NCBI GenBank assembly: GCA_017871115.1
Contig: JAFCIZ010000006.1
Location: 4,588,001-4,652,000 of the forward strand
From: Cunninghamella blakesleeana
Lineage: Eukaryota; Mucoromycota; Mucoromycetes; Mucorales; Cunninghamellaceae
Length of the DNA stretch: 64,000 bases
Direction: 5' to 3'
Position numbers and translations under genes: made by a program. Position 1 is the first letter of the stretch. Each line of letters begins with the position of its first letter. The notes below the pieces were generated by a model. It was not told the DNA's origin. It was given only the letters and a program-made list of their open reading frames with translations, and did no database searches. Shown in pieces: positions 25,700-39,285 of this stretch.

Positions 25700-28600
25700 T
25701 TATTGTTTTTCAGCTAATAGCATTTCTATCGTTTCATTAATAAATTCCCTACGTTCTGTCATATCTACTCCAAATTTTTTTGACAAAGCATCACGAACTT
25801 GCTTTTTAGTTAATGTCATTAAATCATGTTGATCTAAAAGATTACTGATTTCTCTTTTGATCATAGCATTATTTGGCATTTTCCCGTAAACAAATGATTG
25901 GTCTTCTAACAATTGTTGTTGAATTTCTTCTAATAATATTGAGGACGTTGTTTTATTAGTAGTATGATAATCATCATCATCTTTCTCATGAAAATGATTT
26001 AAAAAGTGAGGTGTTGTATTGGTTGTAAACGTCGAATATATGGAATGTTTTCTTTTATAATCATCTTGTTCTTCATTATCTTGTTGTTGTTGTTGTCTTG
26101 CTAACATGATTTGGTGTTCTTCTTCTTCCCATTGTAATTGTGCTTCATGTTCAGACCATCTTTGTAAAGGAATAATACTTGGATCAAAAGTAGATTGTTT
26201 TTCCATCATTTTTTTTAATTTTTTAGATCCTTTTTTATTATCCCCATCATGTTTGTCATTATTGTTTTTATCGCCTACAACAACACGAGTATTCCCCCAT
26301 GAGAAATCATCAAAATGCCAAAATGAATAAATAGGAATAAAGAAGGAAAATACAGGAATGGCTAAAATATAAACAATCATCCAGCCAACATGTTCCCATT
26401 TTCGCCTTGAAATAAAAATAATTGCTTGTAATCCATATACACCTGCCAGTGTTAAAATGGACATTAGAGGTACTTGACTTGTACTTGTACTTAATTGGTA
26501 AATCAAATATCCTAAATAACATACTACAGCAGGCATCACTAAAGTACTTAAAAGGTCCAACATCACCACAAACCGCATAGAAAAACAACAAAAACCGCAT
26601 AATTGAGGTAAAAATAATAATTCACCTAAATTGTGAATAGTAGAATTAATCCAACGTCTTCGCTGTGATAAAAGAACTTTCCACTGATCGGGCGCATTAG
26701 TACGGCAACTAGCGTTTGGATTAAATTTAGTTTTATATGTTGGAAAATGCTTTAGAATCAAGGTAGTTAAATACCGATCTTCACCTAAATGAAGTAAATT
26801 CTTTTTGTGTAACGTGTTGACATTATTTTCAGAATAATCATGAATCACTTGATGAGAGGCCAAAAGTGGATGGTTCCGTATAGGTGATCGAATACGATAC
26901 ATACAAAAACATCCAGGCAAACAAGTAACAGATCCAAATAAAGATTCAAAAGCCTTTGCCAAGTGGTGAGAGATGTAATATTCGTACACTTGAATCATAG
27001 TTGTCCAAGAATCTTTTTCATTCGATAAAACCGTTTCACCACATAATCCTACTAATTTAGGATCTTCAATAAAGGACCCTACCATATGATTTAAAGAATC
27101 TGAAGCCACTTCAGTATCCGCATCTACCATTAAGACCAACTCGTAAAAGGAAGGCAAAACGCCAATAACATTTTTAAGGTGATGATGCATTTCCAGTTCC
27201 AAAGGAGTCATGGGTAAATCATAGTGAATCTTGTTTAAAAATCGCATCAATACCATTTGCGAATCCCGTTTTCCACGATTACCAGATTTTTGTCTTTCAT
27301 CAGCTGTACCTACTTTAACCACCACAATAAAAGGAACAATATGACCTTGACAGGTATATAATCCAGAGTATACTTTACCACGATTATGTTGCCGCTGTCC
27401 TTCCCCAAGTGAAATAAAATCCATTGGTTGGGCCTTTTTTTGCTGTTCAACATCAACTCCCAGAATATCCAATAACAACTGAGGTGTAGACCGGTCATTC
27501 CCACTGCCAACAATCATTCCATCCGCAATTAAAAATAATAATTTACGTTGGTCATCATATTTCATTACTGCTAAAGAATCAATTGTTTTTCTTAATGACT
27601 CTTCTCCTTCAGTATAGCATGGTACTTGACAGATAATAAATTTATCATGTTTTCCTTCTGTAGTAGATTGTCCAAATCGGAAGGCAGCCAAGAATTTAAA
27701 TAAAATGACGCTACATAAAAATGCTGTGATCAATAATAATAAATATTCTGATAATTGACATTGTAAAGAATTTCTGGTATCCACTTTTCCAACAAAAAAT
27801 AAATTTCTTAAACATGTTAATTGACGTCGCCTTAATCCATCATCCATAGGTAATGCATCAAAATGTGCTGTGATATCTGTTCCTGCTAATTGTCTAAATA
27901 ATTCGGTAATACTATTATCAATAAAATCCAAAGTCATTGTTGTACTGTTGGTAGAAGTACTATTCTGATGATGGCTGTTATTATCATTTGTGCTGCTGTT
28001 GAAATTATTACTCGTATTATTATGGTGATTCGTTCCATTATAATAGTAATAATTATTATCATAAAACTCTTGACTACTATTAGAAAAGGACATGCCAGGT
28101 GGGAATTGAAAAGAACGGCCACCTTCCATGTAAGAAGTTAAATCATAAACATGATCATGTAATACTGCCCATTGTCTTTTTGTATTAATACCACCAATTT
28201 GAACAGAGTTCGTTGCCTGATGTAATATATCCACTGGGTCATACCCCATAAAACCAAGACGGTAATTTTTACGCAAATAAACCATTTGTTCAAAATACCA
28301 GTCTGGTCTATAATCGGATTGAAAATAACGGAAATCATGAAAATGAGAAGTTGGGTCGATTACATTTACATGAGGAGCTAAAGTTACTTCTTTAGGAATA
28401 GGATGATCTATACCATCACATAAGGCAGAGACTTGTACAGGGAATAAATCGCTAACATCTTGACCGGCATATTGAAATAATGCAGAACCAGGAATTACTT
28501 CAGAAGCCCAATGGCGAGGTGCAAAGGATGTTAAATCAAAGACTTCACCACGGATTGATACCAATGCATTATCTTTACCTGTCTTGGATTGTAATTCAGA

Positions 28601-31600
28601 TTGTGTAAATAGATCTTGATGAGGACAGACCAATTGACCAAAGAATGCAATAAACCATACCATGGCCGCACAAAGTAGAAAAATAAAAAAACATAATGTC
28701 ACCTTTTCACGCCATGCCATACGAATATCAGACCGCTTCATACCACCAATATGGTATAAAAGAAAACTAGGTAACCACCATGTTGTCATCCATGTCATTG
28801 TAACCCACAATCCACGTGAGAAGCTTGTTTTAGGCGTTTTACACCAGGCAAAATACTTTGATGCAAAGAATTTTTTTTTAGTAGGTACTGTGGAGTTGGT
28901 ATTATTATTATTGGCACTTTGAGAACCATCAGAAGGAAATTCTTCTTCACCATAAGATGTTCCATCACAAATATAGGACATATTACTACAGACTGAATCT
29001 GTTTCTCCATGTCGTTGGTAACAATGTGTTTCATCGTAACAGCTTGTAATAGATCTTCCATCCATAGACATTTCATAGCAAGAAGGATTAGCTGAATAGG
29101 ATAAATCCATTTCATCTGTTGTTAAAAAAAAAAATAAAGGAAATAGTTATCAATATCTATGTATCTATTTTATTTTATAAGTTATTTATATAATGATTAT
29201 GATTATTACCAAATGGGATTCCTTTTGCAATACATTTATTTTTTTTTTGTTCACGTTTTTCAATATTTCTTAGAACAGATTCCAAAGTATACCAAGTAGA
29301 GTGAGACATGTATATCTATTTTTTATTTTTTATTATATCATATTATTTCAATAAATAAAAAGAATAAATACAATGGGTAAATATACACTTTTTTTTTTTT
29401 TTTTTTTTTTTTACCATATTTTGATCTTCTTTCATAACAAAATGTTTATTATTCCATTGAAAGTTTTTTTGAAGTACGTAGCCAATATTAAAGGGGTGAT
29501 CTGGATCCACATCAATAAATAAATTCTTATTATTATCATTACAATCATTGTTGTTGTCATCGTCATCACTGAAACCATTCAATGAATCATCATCCTCTGT
29601 ATCAGAATGATTAGACATATGTTTTTTTTCTTGTACATAATCCAATACTGGCAAATAGCGTTGAATAAAATCATTTAAAGAGATATTAGTGAAAGAAGGT
29701 TGTTTTAACTGTTGAACAAGATCTAAGAGATACCACTGTTTAAATTGATTGATTAATGTTTTGACATCACATGAATTAGGTAATAAAAAATCATTTGGTT
29801 TGAAACATAATGTCCACCATATATTTGATTGCTTGGATAGCTGATCTAAACGAGTCAAAATGGCTGTACAAGGGTCTCGTTGATATTCGGGATAAATAGG
29901 TGTTGTAGTTGCCGTGATGTATGAAGGTGGATCTAATTTTTCATTATTTGATTCCGATTCTAAAGATGAAGAGGCGTGGAATAATTGAATTGCTAAATCT
30001 AAAGTACAATGAGATGGACTAAATAAGGATGCTAAGTCTGAATAACACTGAGTAGTCAATCTTGAGGCTAATTCTGTTGTTGAATAATAATTTGATAGTA
30101 AACCTGTATAAGATTGTAAACGGAATAAAGTATCTTGATGATGATATGCTGAAGAAGATTGTGTGATTTGATATTGTGCTGCTTTTATTTTTGCATTATT
30201 TTTATTAACATTATTTCCTTTTTTATTATTGCTGTTTGTATTTGTTGTTAGAGATTGGATAGTAGTTTGTAAACATTGAGATAATAGTTGATTGGGTTCT
30301 TTTGTTGAAGGCTGAATAGTTTTCCAAGTTTGGTGAAATTGAGAATGTTTAAATACATTCATACTGGGTGAATACCAATGGCTTGAAGGCAATGTAGTAG
30401 ATATATCGGCTTGATCATCATGGTTGGTGGATTGTTCAAATAGTTGCTTTAGCATAAGGTCATGTAAATGTTCATTAGCAAACGTAATACAAAATTGATC
30501 AAAGCTATCTATAGTATTTTCATTAATATTAGCAGCGCCCATAATAGAAGTAGATGATGAGGAAGAAGAGTTAGGCGAAGCTAGACCAGGGAAATCAACA
30601 ATATTCATAACATTCAATACCTGCTGGGTATTATTTAATTTTCGATTAATAGAATGAATCATCCAAGCTACTATTTGACGATAGAGAGTTTGACAAAGCA
30701 AATCACGCTGTTGGTATGCTTGTTGTATGTTCAAGACAAGAGTGGTTAAATCATTCCGAATTAGCTGTGTTTTGTATTTTAATACATTTTCTAATTCAGT
30801 GGGATCCACACCCAAAAGATCAGCAGCTATTTCTAAAGTATTTGTATTCTTAATTTGAGCAGCAGGATCCATGTGTTGGTGTCGTTGATGAGAAGCACCT
30901 AATTGAGGAGTTGCTGAAGAGGATGAGATAACATGTGGATCAGGTTGAAATTGTATATGACCAAGATGTAAAATAGCTGCCATGATACGCATCAATTGTT
31001 TCCACATCTTTTTATTGATTCCTAACGATTTAGCTGCTTTACGTATAGTTTTATATTGTTCTGCATAATTATCCATCATAGTCTGAGTAGGCTGAGTCTC
31101 TTTACTTTTTGACAAAAATCCATAATCACTTATAATAAAATGGTGCTGACTGCTATTGTTGTTATTATTATTACTGCTATTTAATTTCAAGTGAGGATGG
31201 TAATTATGGTTATGAAGTAAGTTATAAATATCATTTAAATGCAAATCATTTTTTTCATCAGGATTACAACCATAAAGTAAATAATAAAATATATGAAAGC
31301 TTTTATCATCGTGATTATGATTTGTTGCTGTAGAAGTAGTTGATAATGTAGAAGAGGCATCTAATAATTCACAATAAAATTTAGCCCCAATCATTCTTCC
31401 ACGATCATTAAATTGATAACTTGTAGTACACCCCATTTTTGAAACGTTATTGCCTGTGCTTGATTGACTATGGCCAAAAGCATCCAATAAAATGTGCGCA
31501 TTGTCTATCCATTGATGAACTTTTTTTTTGGCTGTTTTTTGTGTACTAAGTGTAAAAAGATGCTGAAGTATCCAATGATTTATTTCTGTTTTTCCACTAC

Positions 31601-31623
31601 CGCTTGATCCACTATTTTTTATT

Positions 31624-31655
<32 letters not shown>

Positions 31656-32082
31656 GGATGGCTATATTTAGTAACCTACACACATTCATTTATACTATTT
31701 TTTTTTTTTTTTTTTTTTTTTTTTTGATCCTTTTATTATTAATATATTTATTTTTATTTCATTACGCTAATATCATTGTTTGATCTTGACCAGCTCTTCT
31801 CATATGAAAATAAGCTTGGTTAACATGTTGAAAAATATGTGAATCGTTCAAGTTGGTATGGCTATTATGTTGGGTATTTTTGTACTCTTCAAAATAAATT
31901 TGACTAAGATCTTCAATTGAGTGTCGTAATTCTTTATATGGATTTAAGGATAATAAAACAGGATGAGATAACCGTGTGAAAGTCTTGTCATGCAAATAAC
32001 GAGAACGTATCAAATTGGAAATAGTTCCCTCATTCACAGGCTCTAAATCTATTAAATCGTCCAGTAGCTGGTGTTGTGACAT
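25700..32082 (-). CDS. Chitin synthase with N-terminal myosin-like head (class V/VII type)
   Basis: Processive membrane enzyme that polymerises UDP-GlcNAc into chitin at hyphal tips and septa. Exons 32082-31766, 31611-29415, 29315-29210, 29115-25700 join to 2011 residues. Residues 1 to about 800 form a myosin-motor-like domain with P-loop GSSGSGKT (107-114) but degenerate switch I (GNNVSKMG, 159-166) and switch II (DFPGLA, 445-450). TM segments lie near 975-1035. A cytochrome b5-like domain follows (about 1040-1100). The glycosyltransferase core carries DADTEV (about 1537), GEDRYLT (about 1652) and QRRRWINS (about 1690). TM helices (about 1715-1815) and a C-terminal DEK_C domain (about 1945-2011) close it. 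Intron 1 contains a 28 bp T run. The downstream exons share phase with the motor exon, so I call one gene. Confidence 0.93.
31698..31725. repeat. 28 bp poly-T run in chitin synthase intron 1
   Basis: Homopolymer inside intron 1 (31612-31765), preceded by a second A-rich low-complexity block (31625-31655). A second long T run (29390-29412) lies in intron 2. Confidence 0.9.
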
Positions 32083-33193
32083 TATTATGCTATTATATTC
32101 TATATAAGTTGTACGATTTATGCGGAGTTATATATATAATTATATATATAATTATAAAAAAAAAAAGAGAGAGGAAGAATGGAATTATTAATATAATAAG
32201 TTGGTATACAATAAAATAAAATGAATGGTATAATACTAATAATAATAATAATAATAATAAATAGTATATATTTTTATATATATGTGTATATATGTATATA
32301 TGTATATATATATATATATTGGCTATATAAAAGAAAAAAAAAGAAAGAGAAAGAGAAAGTTTAAAAAAAAATAGAAAAATTTCATTTTTTTTCTTTATCC
32401 ATAAAGTTTTTTATAAACGGGCGCTCTTTGAAATTAATTAAGCTTTTTTTTATATATAAATCTATCACCTCCTGTTTCTTAATCTCCCTTATATATGACT
32501 ATAATCTATCAAGAAAACAATGTCTCTACCCCTTTTATTATTATTTATATATGTATTTCATTTATATCTTCTTTTTATATTTAGCTACGACTTTTTTGTA
32601 TAATAATAAAGATGATAATGACTTTGATAATAACAATGATAGTATTAAGAATTAAATAATATATATTAATATATATATTTCTTATATTTGTTGCTTTATG
32701 TATCCATCTATTCAATAAAATGGTATGCCCTATATTCGTGCTCTATTTTATGTGATTATATGGTTTTATATTATGTTATAATAAAAAAAGGTGATATTAT
32801 ATAAATAAATAAATAATAATAATAATAATATATGCTCCCTTTCCCCTTTTATTACCCCCATCTCCTTTGTATATACTCCTAAAATCTCTCTTTTATTATT
32901 TAAGCCAATCAATATCATTGTAACGTATTAATAAATTATATAAAATAAAAACATACTCATTTCTTTATTTTTTTTATGTTTGTTTTATATATATATATAT
33001 TTACAAAAAACTAAAACTAATAAAAAAAAAAAAAATCATAATAATAATAATAAAAGAGTATAAACTAAATAACAGCAACAATGTAATTAAAAAAAGTTAT
33101 TAATATAAATAATAGTAAAGAAACAATAATAAAGAAATATGAATACACTAAAAATAGTTAAATGAAAATAATAATAATAATAATAATAAATCA
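32083..33193. other. Intergenic: chitin synthase promoter and Zn2Cys6 3' region
   Basis: 1.1 kb. Contains an ATA/AAT repeat (32237-32262), TA repeats (32270-32320) and AATAAT repeats near the Zn2Cys6 stop. The small open frame at 32428-32655 (plus) has low-complexity content and is not called. Confidence 0.55.
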
Positions 33194-35748
33194 TTAAAGA
33201 GGTGTTGTTATACTAATACCCAAGCTACGAGCTGAAGTACTCAAAAGATCAAATATTAAAGCATAGCCAGGGAAAGGATATTTATTATACATGGATATCG
33301 CGTCATCTGCAGAACTTGGTTCATCCTTTGCAAATATAGATAAACCAGCAGGTACTTCATGCCCTTCAAATGCCATTAAATTAAACTTTGTTGAACATTC
33401 TTTAATTTTATTTAATACTAATTCTACATCCACATTATTGTTTCTTTGATTTTTGATTTGTTCTCCTAATACGATTAACGAATCTATCACACGAAAGATA
33501 TATTCACATGAATCTATTTAAATATATTTAAAATATATAAACAAACAAACAAATAAATATTAAATTATTCCTTTTATCAACTCTAGTTATATAATATAAC
33601 TTTTCTCTTTCTCTTTTTTTTTATTTTTTGTAACTACTTACATCCACAGATATTAGAGACTTTTTTCATTCTATCGGCTGCAGCCATTAATAATTCACAA
33701 CAATTTAATATTATTTCAGTAGCTTTATGTTGAACGGTTAAAGTTATTTGATCATCCAAGGATTGAGGATGAGATAAACCGGTATATACCCCAACCATCA
33801 TAGTTAATAAAAAGGTATGAGCAATTAAAGGAAAAACGTCAGTACATTGTTCAATAGCAATCGTAGCTGATTTCGTATCAAAAGGCTGATCGCAGTATCG
33901 CCATTCTGAAGGGATTGTTCGCCACCAATGCAAACAGGCTTGTTCAAAGTCCAAGATGTCATACAAGCTTATATTTCCAACTCGACCAAACACTATAAAC
34001 CTTAATTGTTCAATCATCTTTTTAGTGATGGGATATAATGCCATTTCAATGAAATGTTGATATAATTTTAAGGTTTGCAACGTATTTTTATTTTCATCCG
34101 GCAATACAAACAAAGGACATTTTTTAGGTGTTATATCGTCATTGAATTGTTGTTGACAGATAAATTCAGACATGGCGTATGCAATATTGATCATGATCGC
34201 ATGACGTTGCATCATAGCTTGCTCCACTTGAGAGTAATCAGATGGATTAGCATGCTTAAATTCACAAGTCATTAAATAGCCAAATGTAGTCAACCGACGA
34301 GCCTCTCTTAATCGCAAGGTCAACATCATAAATTTTAAAATAAAATTGATACACATCAAGGCATCTAATTGTTGATCAGGATCATCCAACATATCGTAAA
34401 TTCTATCTTTACAGCTTAAATAAAATAATTCGCCATAATCTCGTTTTTGTGAGGAGGTCAAATCAATATGAGTACAAAAACTAGAAGTCATGAAACAACA
34501 TATAGCTAAAGTAAGCGGTGAATAGTTTTTAACTAAATAGTCAACAATGGGTTCCGTGGTACCAGAGAAATAAAAATGCTGATATCCTTGCTGATTCATA
34601 AGTTCATATTGTTGATATCGCTCCATAAAAGTAGGCTGATGTACTAAGGGCATAGCTACATTTTGACATGTAAAATAATTGGCAATCATTTTATCAATCA
34701 TGAAAGCAAAATCGCTAGTAGAAGAATGATAAATATCGCCACAATAGATGGATGGTGGAGATAATAGTAATGTAGAAGAAGGTGATGAGGTTGTGGATGA
34801 ACATGAAGATGAAGAAGATAAGGTTGAGCATGATGAAGATGAAGTAGTTATTAAATTAGATAAGATGTTATTTTGATCATTTTCCCATGATATTGTTATC
34901 GCTGAAGTAGATTGATCATGATGTTGATGTGTTATTAGAGGTGCTATGAATTCACTATTATTATTATTATTATGATGATGATGGTGGTGATGATGATGAA
35001 GATGATGGGTGTAACTGTTTTTGCGTTGAAACTGATATTGGTCTGAATTGAATAATTCATATTTATTAAAAAGAGTAGATACTTTGCTGATAAAACTTTC
35101 TTGGCTAATAATTTGAAATCGTAAACAAGGTTGATTATCAAAAGGCGATAACGGCCGTATAGTTTGTTTATATCCAATCTTTAAAAGTTCGCCAAGAGAA
35201 TTAATCCCAGTTTCTAATCTTAATTGACCATTAACTATACTTAATTTCCATTGAGAAGGTATAGCAAAATGTTCATCGTTATTGCTATTATTATTATTAT
35301 CCGTTTTTCTTCTTTTTATAGATGATGGTACAAGCTGTTGTTGATTTTTTTGTTGCTTATTTAATTCCAGCTGCAATAATTCCATATCTTTTTCCATTTG
35401 TTGCACATGCTGATAAAGCTCACCTAGAGTACTATTACCATCTACTTCAGGTAAATTATCCATCGTCAATAGCTCATCCGATTGTGAGAGATTATCTTCG
35501 TTTATAAATGGATCGTAGTTTGTTGTATCAAAAGAGCATATTAATTTAAGTCGTATACATCGTTCACATTCTAATTTATTCTCTTTTCGTTCACACTTTC
35601 TACGTCTTTTTTTACAGTCTAGTAAAAATAATAAAAATAATAATATTATAACCAATTAAGATTTATTCATTATTAAAATAAATTAATATATTTCTATTTT
35701 TTATTTTATTTGTAAATATTTACTTTGACATGGTTTTACTCTTTTCAT
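33194..35748 (-). CDS. Zn2Cys6 fungal transcription factor
   Basis: Nuclear regulator with a binuclear zinc cluster. Exons 35748-35724, 35618-33642, 33513-33194 give 773 residues. Cys7, 10, 17, 26, 29 and 36 form C-X2-C-X6-C-X8-C-X2-C-X6-C with the basic KKRRRK loop. The first intron splits the cluster: exon 1 (25 nt) supplies Cys7 and part of the loop to Cys10, so an annotation lacking it would lose the domain. A short coiled coil (about 75-110, ELYQHVQQMEKDMELLQLEL) is the likely dimeriser. Low-complexity His, Asn and Ser tracts lie around 200-290. The middle homology region (about 310-600) fits the fungal_trans domain. Target genes cannot be told. It is divergent from the carrier gene with only 252 bp between. 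Confidence 0.9.
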
Positions 35749-36000
35749 ATTTAAAGTTTTGTATATATATATCTATATATATTAAAATATATACTAGGCA
35801 CAAAAAGTGGCTATTTATTTTAAAAAAAAATAATAATAATGGAAAAAAGAAAGAGGGTAAAAAAAATTAAAAAACGTAATTTTTAAACATTTGAAAATCT
35901 TTTAAAACTCAGATTTCCCTCTTATTGGTTACCTTTAAAATAAATATTATTTCTTTCTTCCACTATTATTTTATTTTATAATAATATAATATTAATAACA
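35749..36000. promoter_or_regulatory. Divergent promoter, Zn2Cys6 factor and carrier gene
   Basis: 252 bp serves both genes. An inverted CCAAT box (ATTGG, 35924-35928) lies about 75 bp upstream of the carrier ATG. A TA-rich tract lies at 35764-35795. Shared regulation is plausible but unproven. Confidence 0.55.
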
Positions 36001-37646
36001 ATGACACTATTACCTTACCTTGGAATATTAAGTGTTGGTAGTCCAATATTTCAACAAAAGCGTAGTTTAAGAATTCAACGAGAAATACAAGAGCTAAGAA
36101 CGTATGATAATGCAAATAAACGTGCTGAATTACAAGTACTAGCAACAATAAGTTTACCTCAACCACTAGAAAAGAAAAAGTGTAAATAGATATAAATAAA
36201 TAAATCTTTAACAACAACAACGATAATAATAAATTACATTGATATATTCACATATTTCTATTCTTTTATTTAATTTTACCCTTTAAAAATAGACAATCAT
36301 AATTCCATGTCAGGTATGGGTTTAGCTATTGGTACAATGATTAGTAACTACGCTATATGTTTTCCTATAGTAGTGGCTCGTCATGGCTTGCAAGCTTTAT
36401 CTATTGCTTCGTCTAGTTGGAAAAGAGATACTCCTTCATATTGTTTTTCTTTATTATATAAAAAATATCAACTTTATGGATTTAAAGGATTATATGCTGG
36501 ATTTGGTATTGGGTTAATTGGTCAAGCCGTTACTGCTGTTTATGAATCATTTTTAGCTAGAATTACTCGCTTCATTCTACCTAAACTTAAATCACCTAAT
36601 CACACATTTATTGTTAAATCAATCCATAAATGGTAAAATGATACTCTACATTTTTAGATATATGTGTAGAGAGAAAGAGAAAGAAAAAGAAAAAGAATAC
36701 CTATCATGCTTCAACTAATTATTGATTATCTACCTTTTATATGCATTAAATGTTTTTTAGTCTTCGACTTGCCATTCATATACCATTATACCCTTTATTT
36801 AGAACAGCACTTGTATTACGCGTCCAACCATCCAATGCACCTCTGATTCGATCTGTCAAAGATTTTTTAATTTATTATTTGCATGACTTACAACGATTTT
36901 TTATTTTGTCACCTACACAACATACCTTTTCATTATCGCTAATATCCACTTTTTTACCGTCTTGTTTATTTAATTTGGCAACTGAAAAAGGTATGATGTT
37001 GCTTTATAAACGATTATATCAATATATTCCAAAAAAAAGAATGAAGAAAAGAAAAATAAAAGATACATCATCAATTACTACTACTACTACATCGAATGGA
37101 CTATTTAATGAACCATCGTCATCGTCTATTGACCCTCAACTTCACCATAGAAGTGGAGGTGGAGGAAGAAGAGGAAATAATGGTAGAGGAAGAGGAAGAA
37201 TAGGAAACAATAACAATCATAATCACAATGAAGATCAGGACGATTTTGATAATGATCTAACGATAAATAATATAGATGAAAAGAATGATCGATATCCATC
37301 ACAAACCACCATGCTACAAGTATATTATCCAGAAATAGCCTGTAGTGTAATTAGCAGTATGATCATTCGTGGATTAAGCTATCCTATGGATACTGTGATA
37401 TTTAAATTAATGATTCAAGACACTGGTTTGCCTATCCATGATACAAATCGATATACTGGCTTTTTTCATTGCTGCTATATGATTTATCAACAAGGAGGAT
37501 GGCGTGGATTTTTCCCTGGTTGGGGTGCCAGTGTATTAGAAATGGCTGCTACCTATGTGGTATTAGAAATGTCTTGGTGGGCCTATCGGTTTTTAGATCA
37601 TCGTGCTTCTATATCTCCTTCATCAGCTACAGCACCAAAAAAATAA
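36001..37646 (+). CDS. Mitochondrial carrier-fold protein, SLC25A46/Ugo1-like
   Basis: Divergent member of the mitochondrial carrier family. SLC25A46 and fungal Ugo1 sit in the outer membrane and act in mitochondrial fusion and lipid homeostasis rather than solute exchange. Exons 36001-36181, 36293-36632, 36761-37646 give 468 residues. Carrier hallmarks are degenerate: FPIVVARHGLQ in the first visible repeat (about 80-90) and LSYPMDTVIFKL in the last (about 380-391), followed by RYTGFFHCCYMIYQQGGWRG and FFPGWG, the usual G-x-x-G-F-x-x-G region. A Lys-, Ser-, Gly- and Asn-rich insert of about 90 residues lies at 270-355. The N-terminal 60 residues are hydrophilic. Function is inferred; an ordinary carrier is the alternative. 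Confidence 0.8.
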
Positions 37647-37765
37647 AAACTTGTCATTATGTTTTTATTTTTATTTATTTTTAGTTTGTTTGTATTGTTT
37701 TATCTGTAGATTATCACTGTTAATTATGTTATATATATTTATTATTATTATTGTTAAATGAGTGG

Positions 37766-37791
37766 TTTTTTTTTTTTTTTTTTTTTTTTTT
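37766..37791. repeat. 26 bp poly-T run in convergent 3' region
   Basis: Homopolymer between the carrier stop and the Cdc73 stop, a 253 bp convergent gap. For the minus strand it reads as poly-A. Confidence 0.9.
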
Positions 37792-37899
37792 GCTTAATTA
37801 CAAATGATATAATGAACATTAAAGAATATATATATATATATATACATATTTGATAATAATACGAATAAATATAATCAAAAGATTATTTTTATAAAAAAA

Positions 37900-39232
37900 T
37901 TAATAATTTAAGAATTGTTTTTGTTGTGCATTAAAAGAATCTAATTTTTGCCAAAAATCTACAACAGCTGCTTTATCCATATATCGACGATCACGATGAA
38001 TCTAATAATATAATAATGATAATGATAATAATGATAATGATAATAATTAGAGAGAATGAATCAATAAAATCAAGTTTGGTTTTCGAAAGTTAAAAATGAA
38101 AAAAGTGCATTTGCATAATTATCACCATCACTTACGTTGATTAGACTGACAGCCCAATCTGCTGCACCTCCAGTAAGTTTATCAGAAGACCATTTTGGAA
38201 AGAACCCTTTCACTATTTAATAAATAAAATAATAATAATAATAATAATAAAACATAAATATTTATTTTTTTTATTACAATTATAGTCATTATCGTTATTA
38301 TGATTTTAGCACATACCATGACTAAATACTTCAACGGGTCTTTCCCATTTCCATCCTTTAAATTGCCATTGTTGACCAGTAACAAGAACACAGCATACTC
38401 GATCCCTATTATATAGAATGAAACATATAGATAAATAAAGAAATAAAAACACATTTTCTTTCTTTTCATTTTTTTTTTTTTAATAATTTGTATATTTATA
38501 TATATATATATTATCTTACCAATCCGATTGTTTAAAATTTGAAATAGAATCCACAACATGATATACTACCGTACGTCCATTTAATTTTTTTCTTTCAATA
38601 GTTACTTGTTCTGGTTTCTTTTCACCAGAAGCACGCAATTCTTGAGCATCTACAAATCTAACGTATATAACGAATTAAAACATGAATATGAGCTGATCCA
38701 GTAATATATGTATGTGTATATGATGTATAATATTATTATTTACTTTTCATTTTGTAAGAAATCTTTGATATTAAATAAGTTTAATTTTGAGGTTGGGGCA
38801 GCTGGAACGATAATAATAGGAATTTTATCTAAATAAAATATAAATATGCGTAAATCAATCCACTCTGTCATTAATATATTAATATTGATAGCAATATTTT
38901 TTACCTTCTGCAGATAATTTTTTATTATTTGATTGAGGTTTTGATTTGTTGGCACTTTTATCATTTTCTTTTGAATATAGAATTGATTTTACTTGATCAC
39001 CTAGTTTTTCAAATGACTTGTTACCTTGTAATATAGTAGTACGATTAATGAATTCCTTTTCTTGTGCTTTGATACGTTTTAAAAATTCCTTATTGTCATG
39101 ACTTGTTTTCAATTTTTTTTGGGTTGAGGAGGAATCTTCCAATGATCTCTTTCCTATTAATAACAATTATAATATCAATAGATATTTAATATATAAACAT
39201 AATTATAAAAAAAAATATTATATAACTTTTCT

Positions 39233-39285
<53 letters not shown>

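Noticed and set aside
28795..29115. Separate gene start at the second part of the chitin synthase
   Set aside because: Exon phases connect the myosin-like head through a 106 nt exon to the cytochrome b5/synthase part, matching the known fused architecture.
32428..32655. 75-codon plus-strand frame near the chitin synthase start
   Set aside because: Low-complexity Phe/Tyr/Asn/Asp content from A/T repeats; no support.
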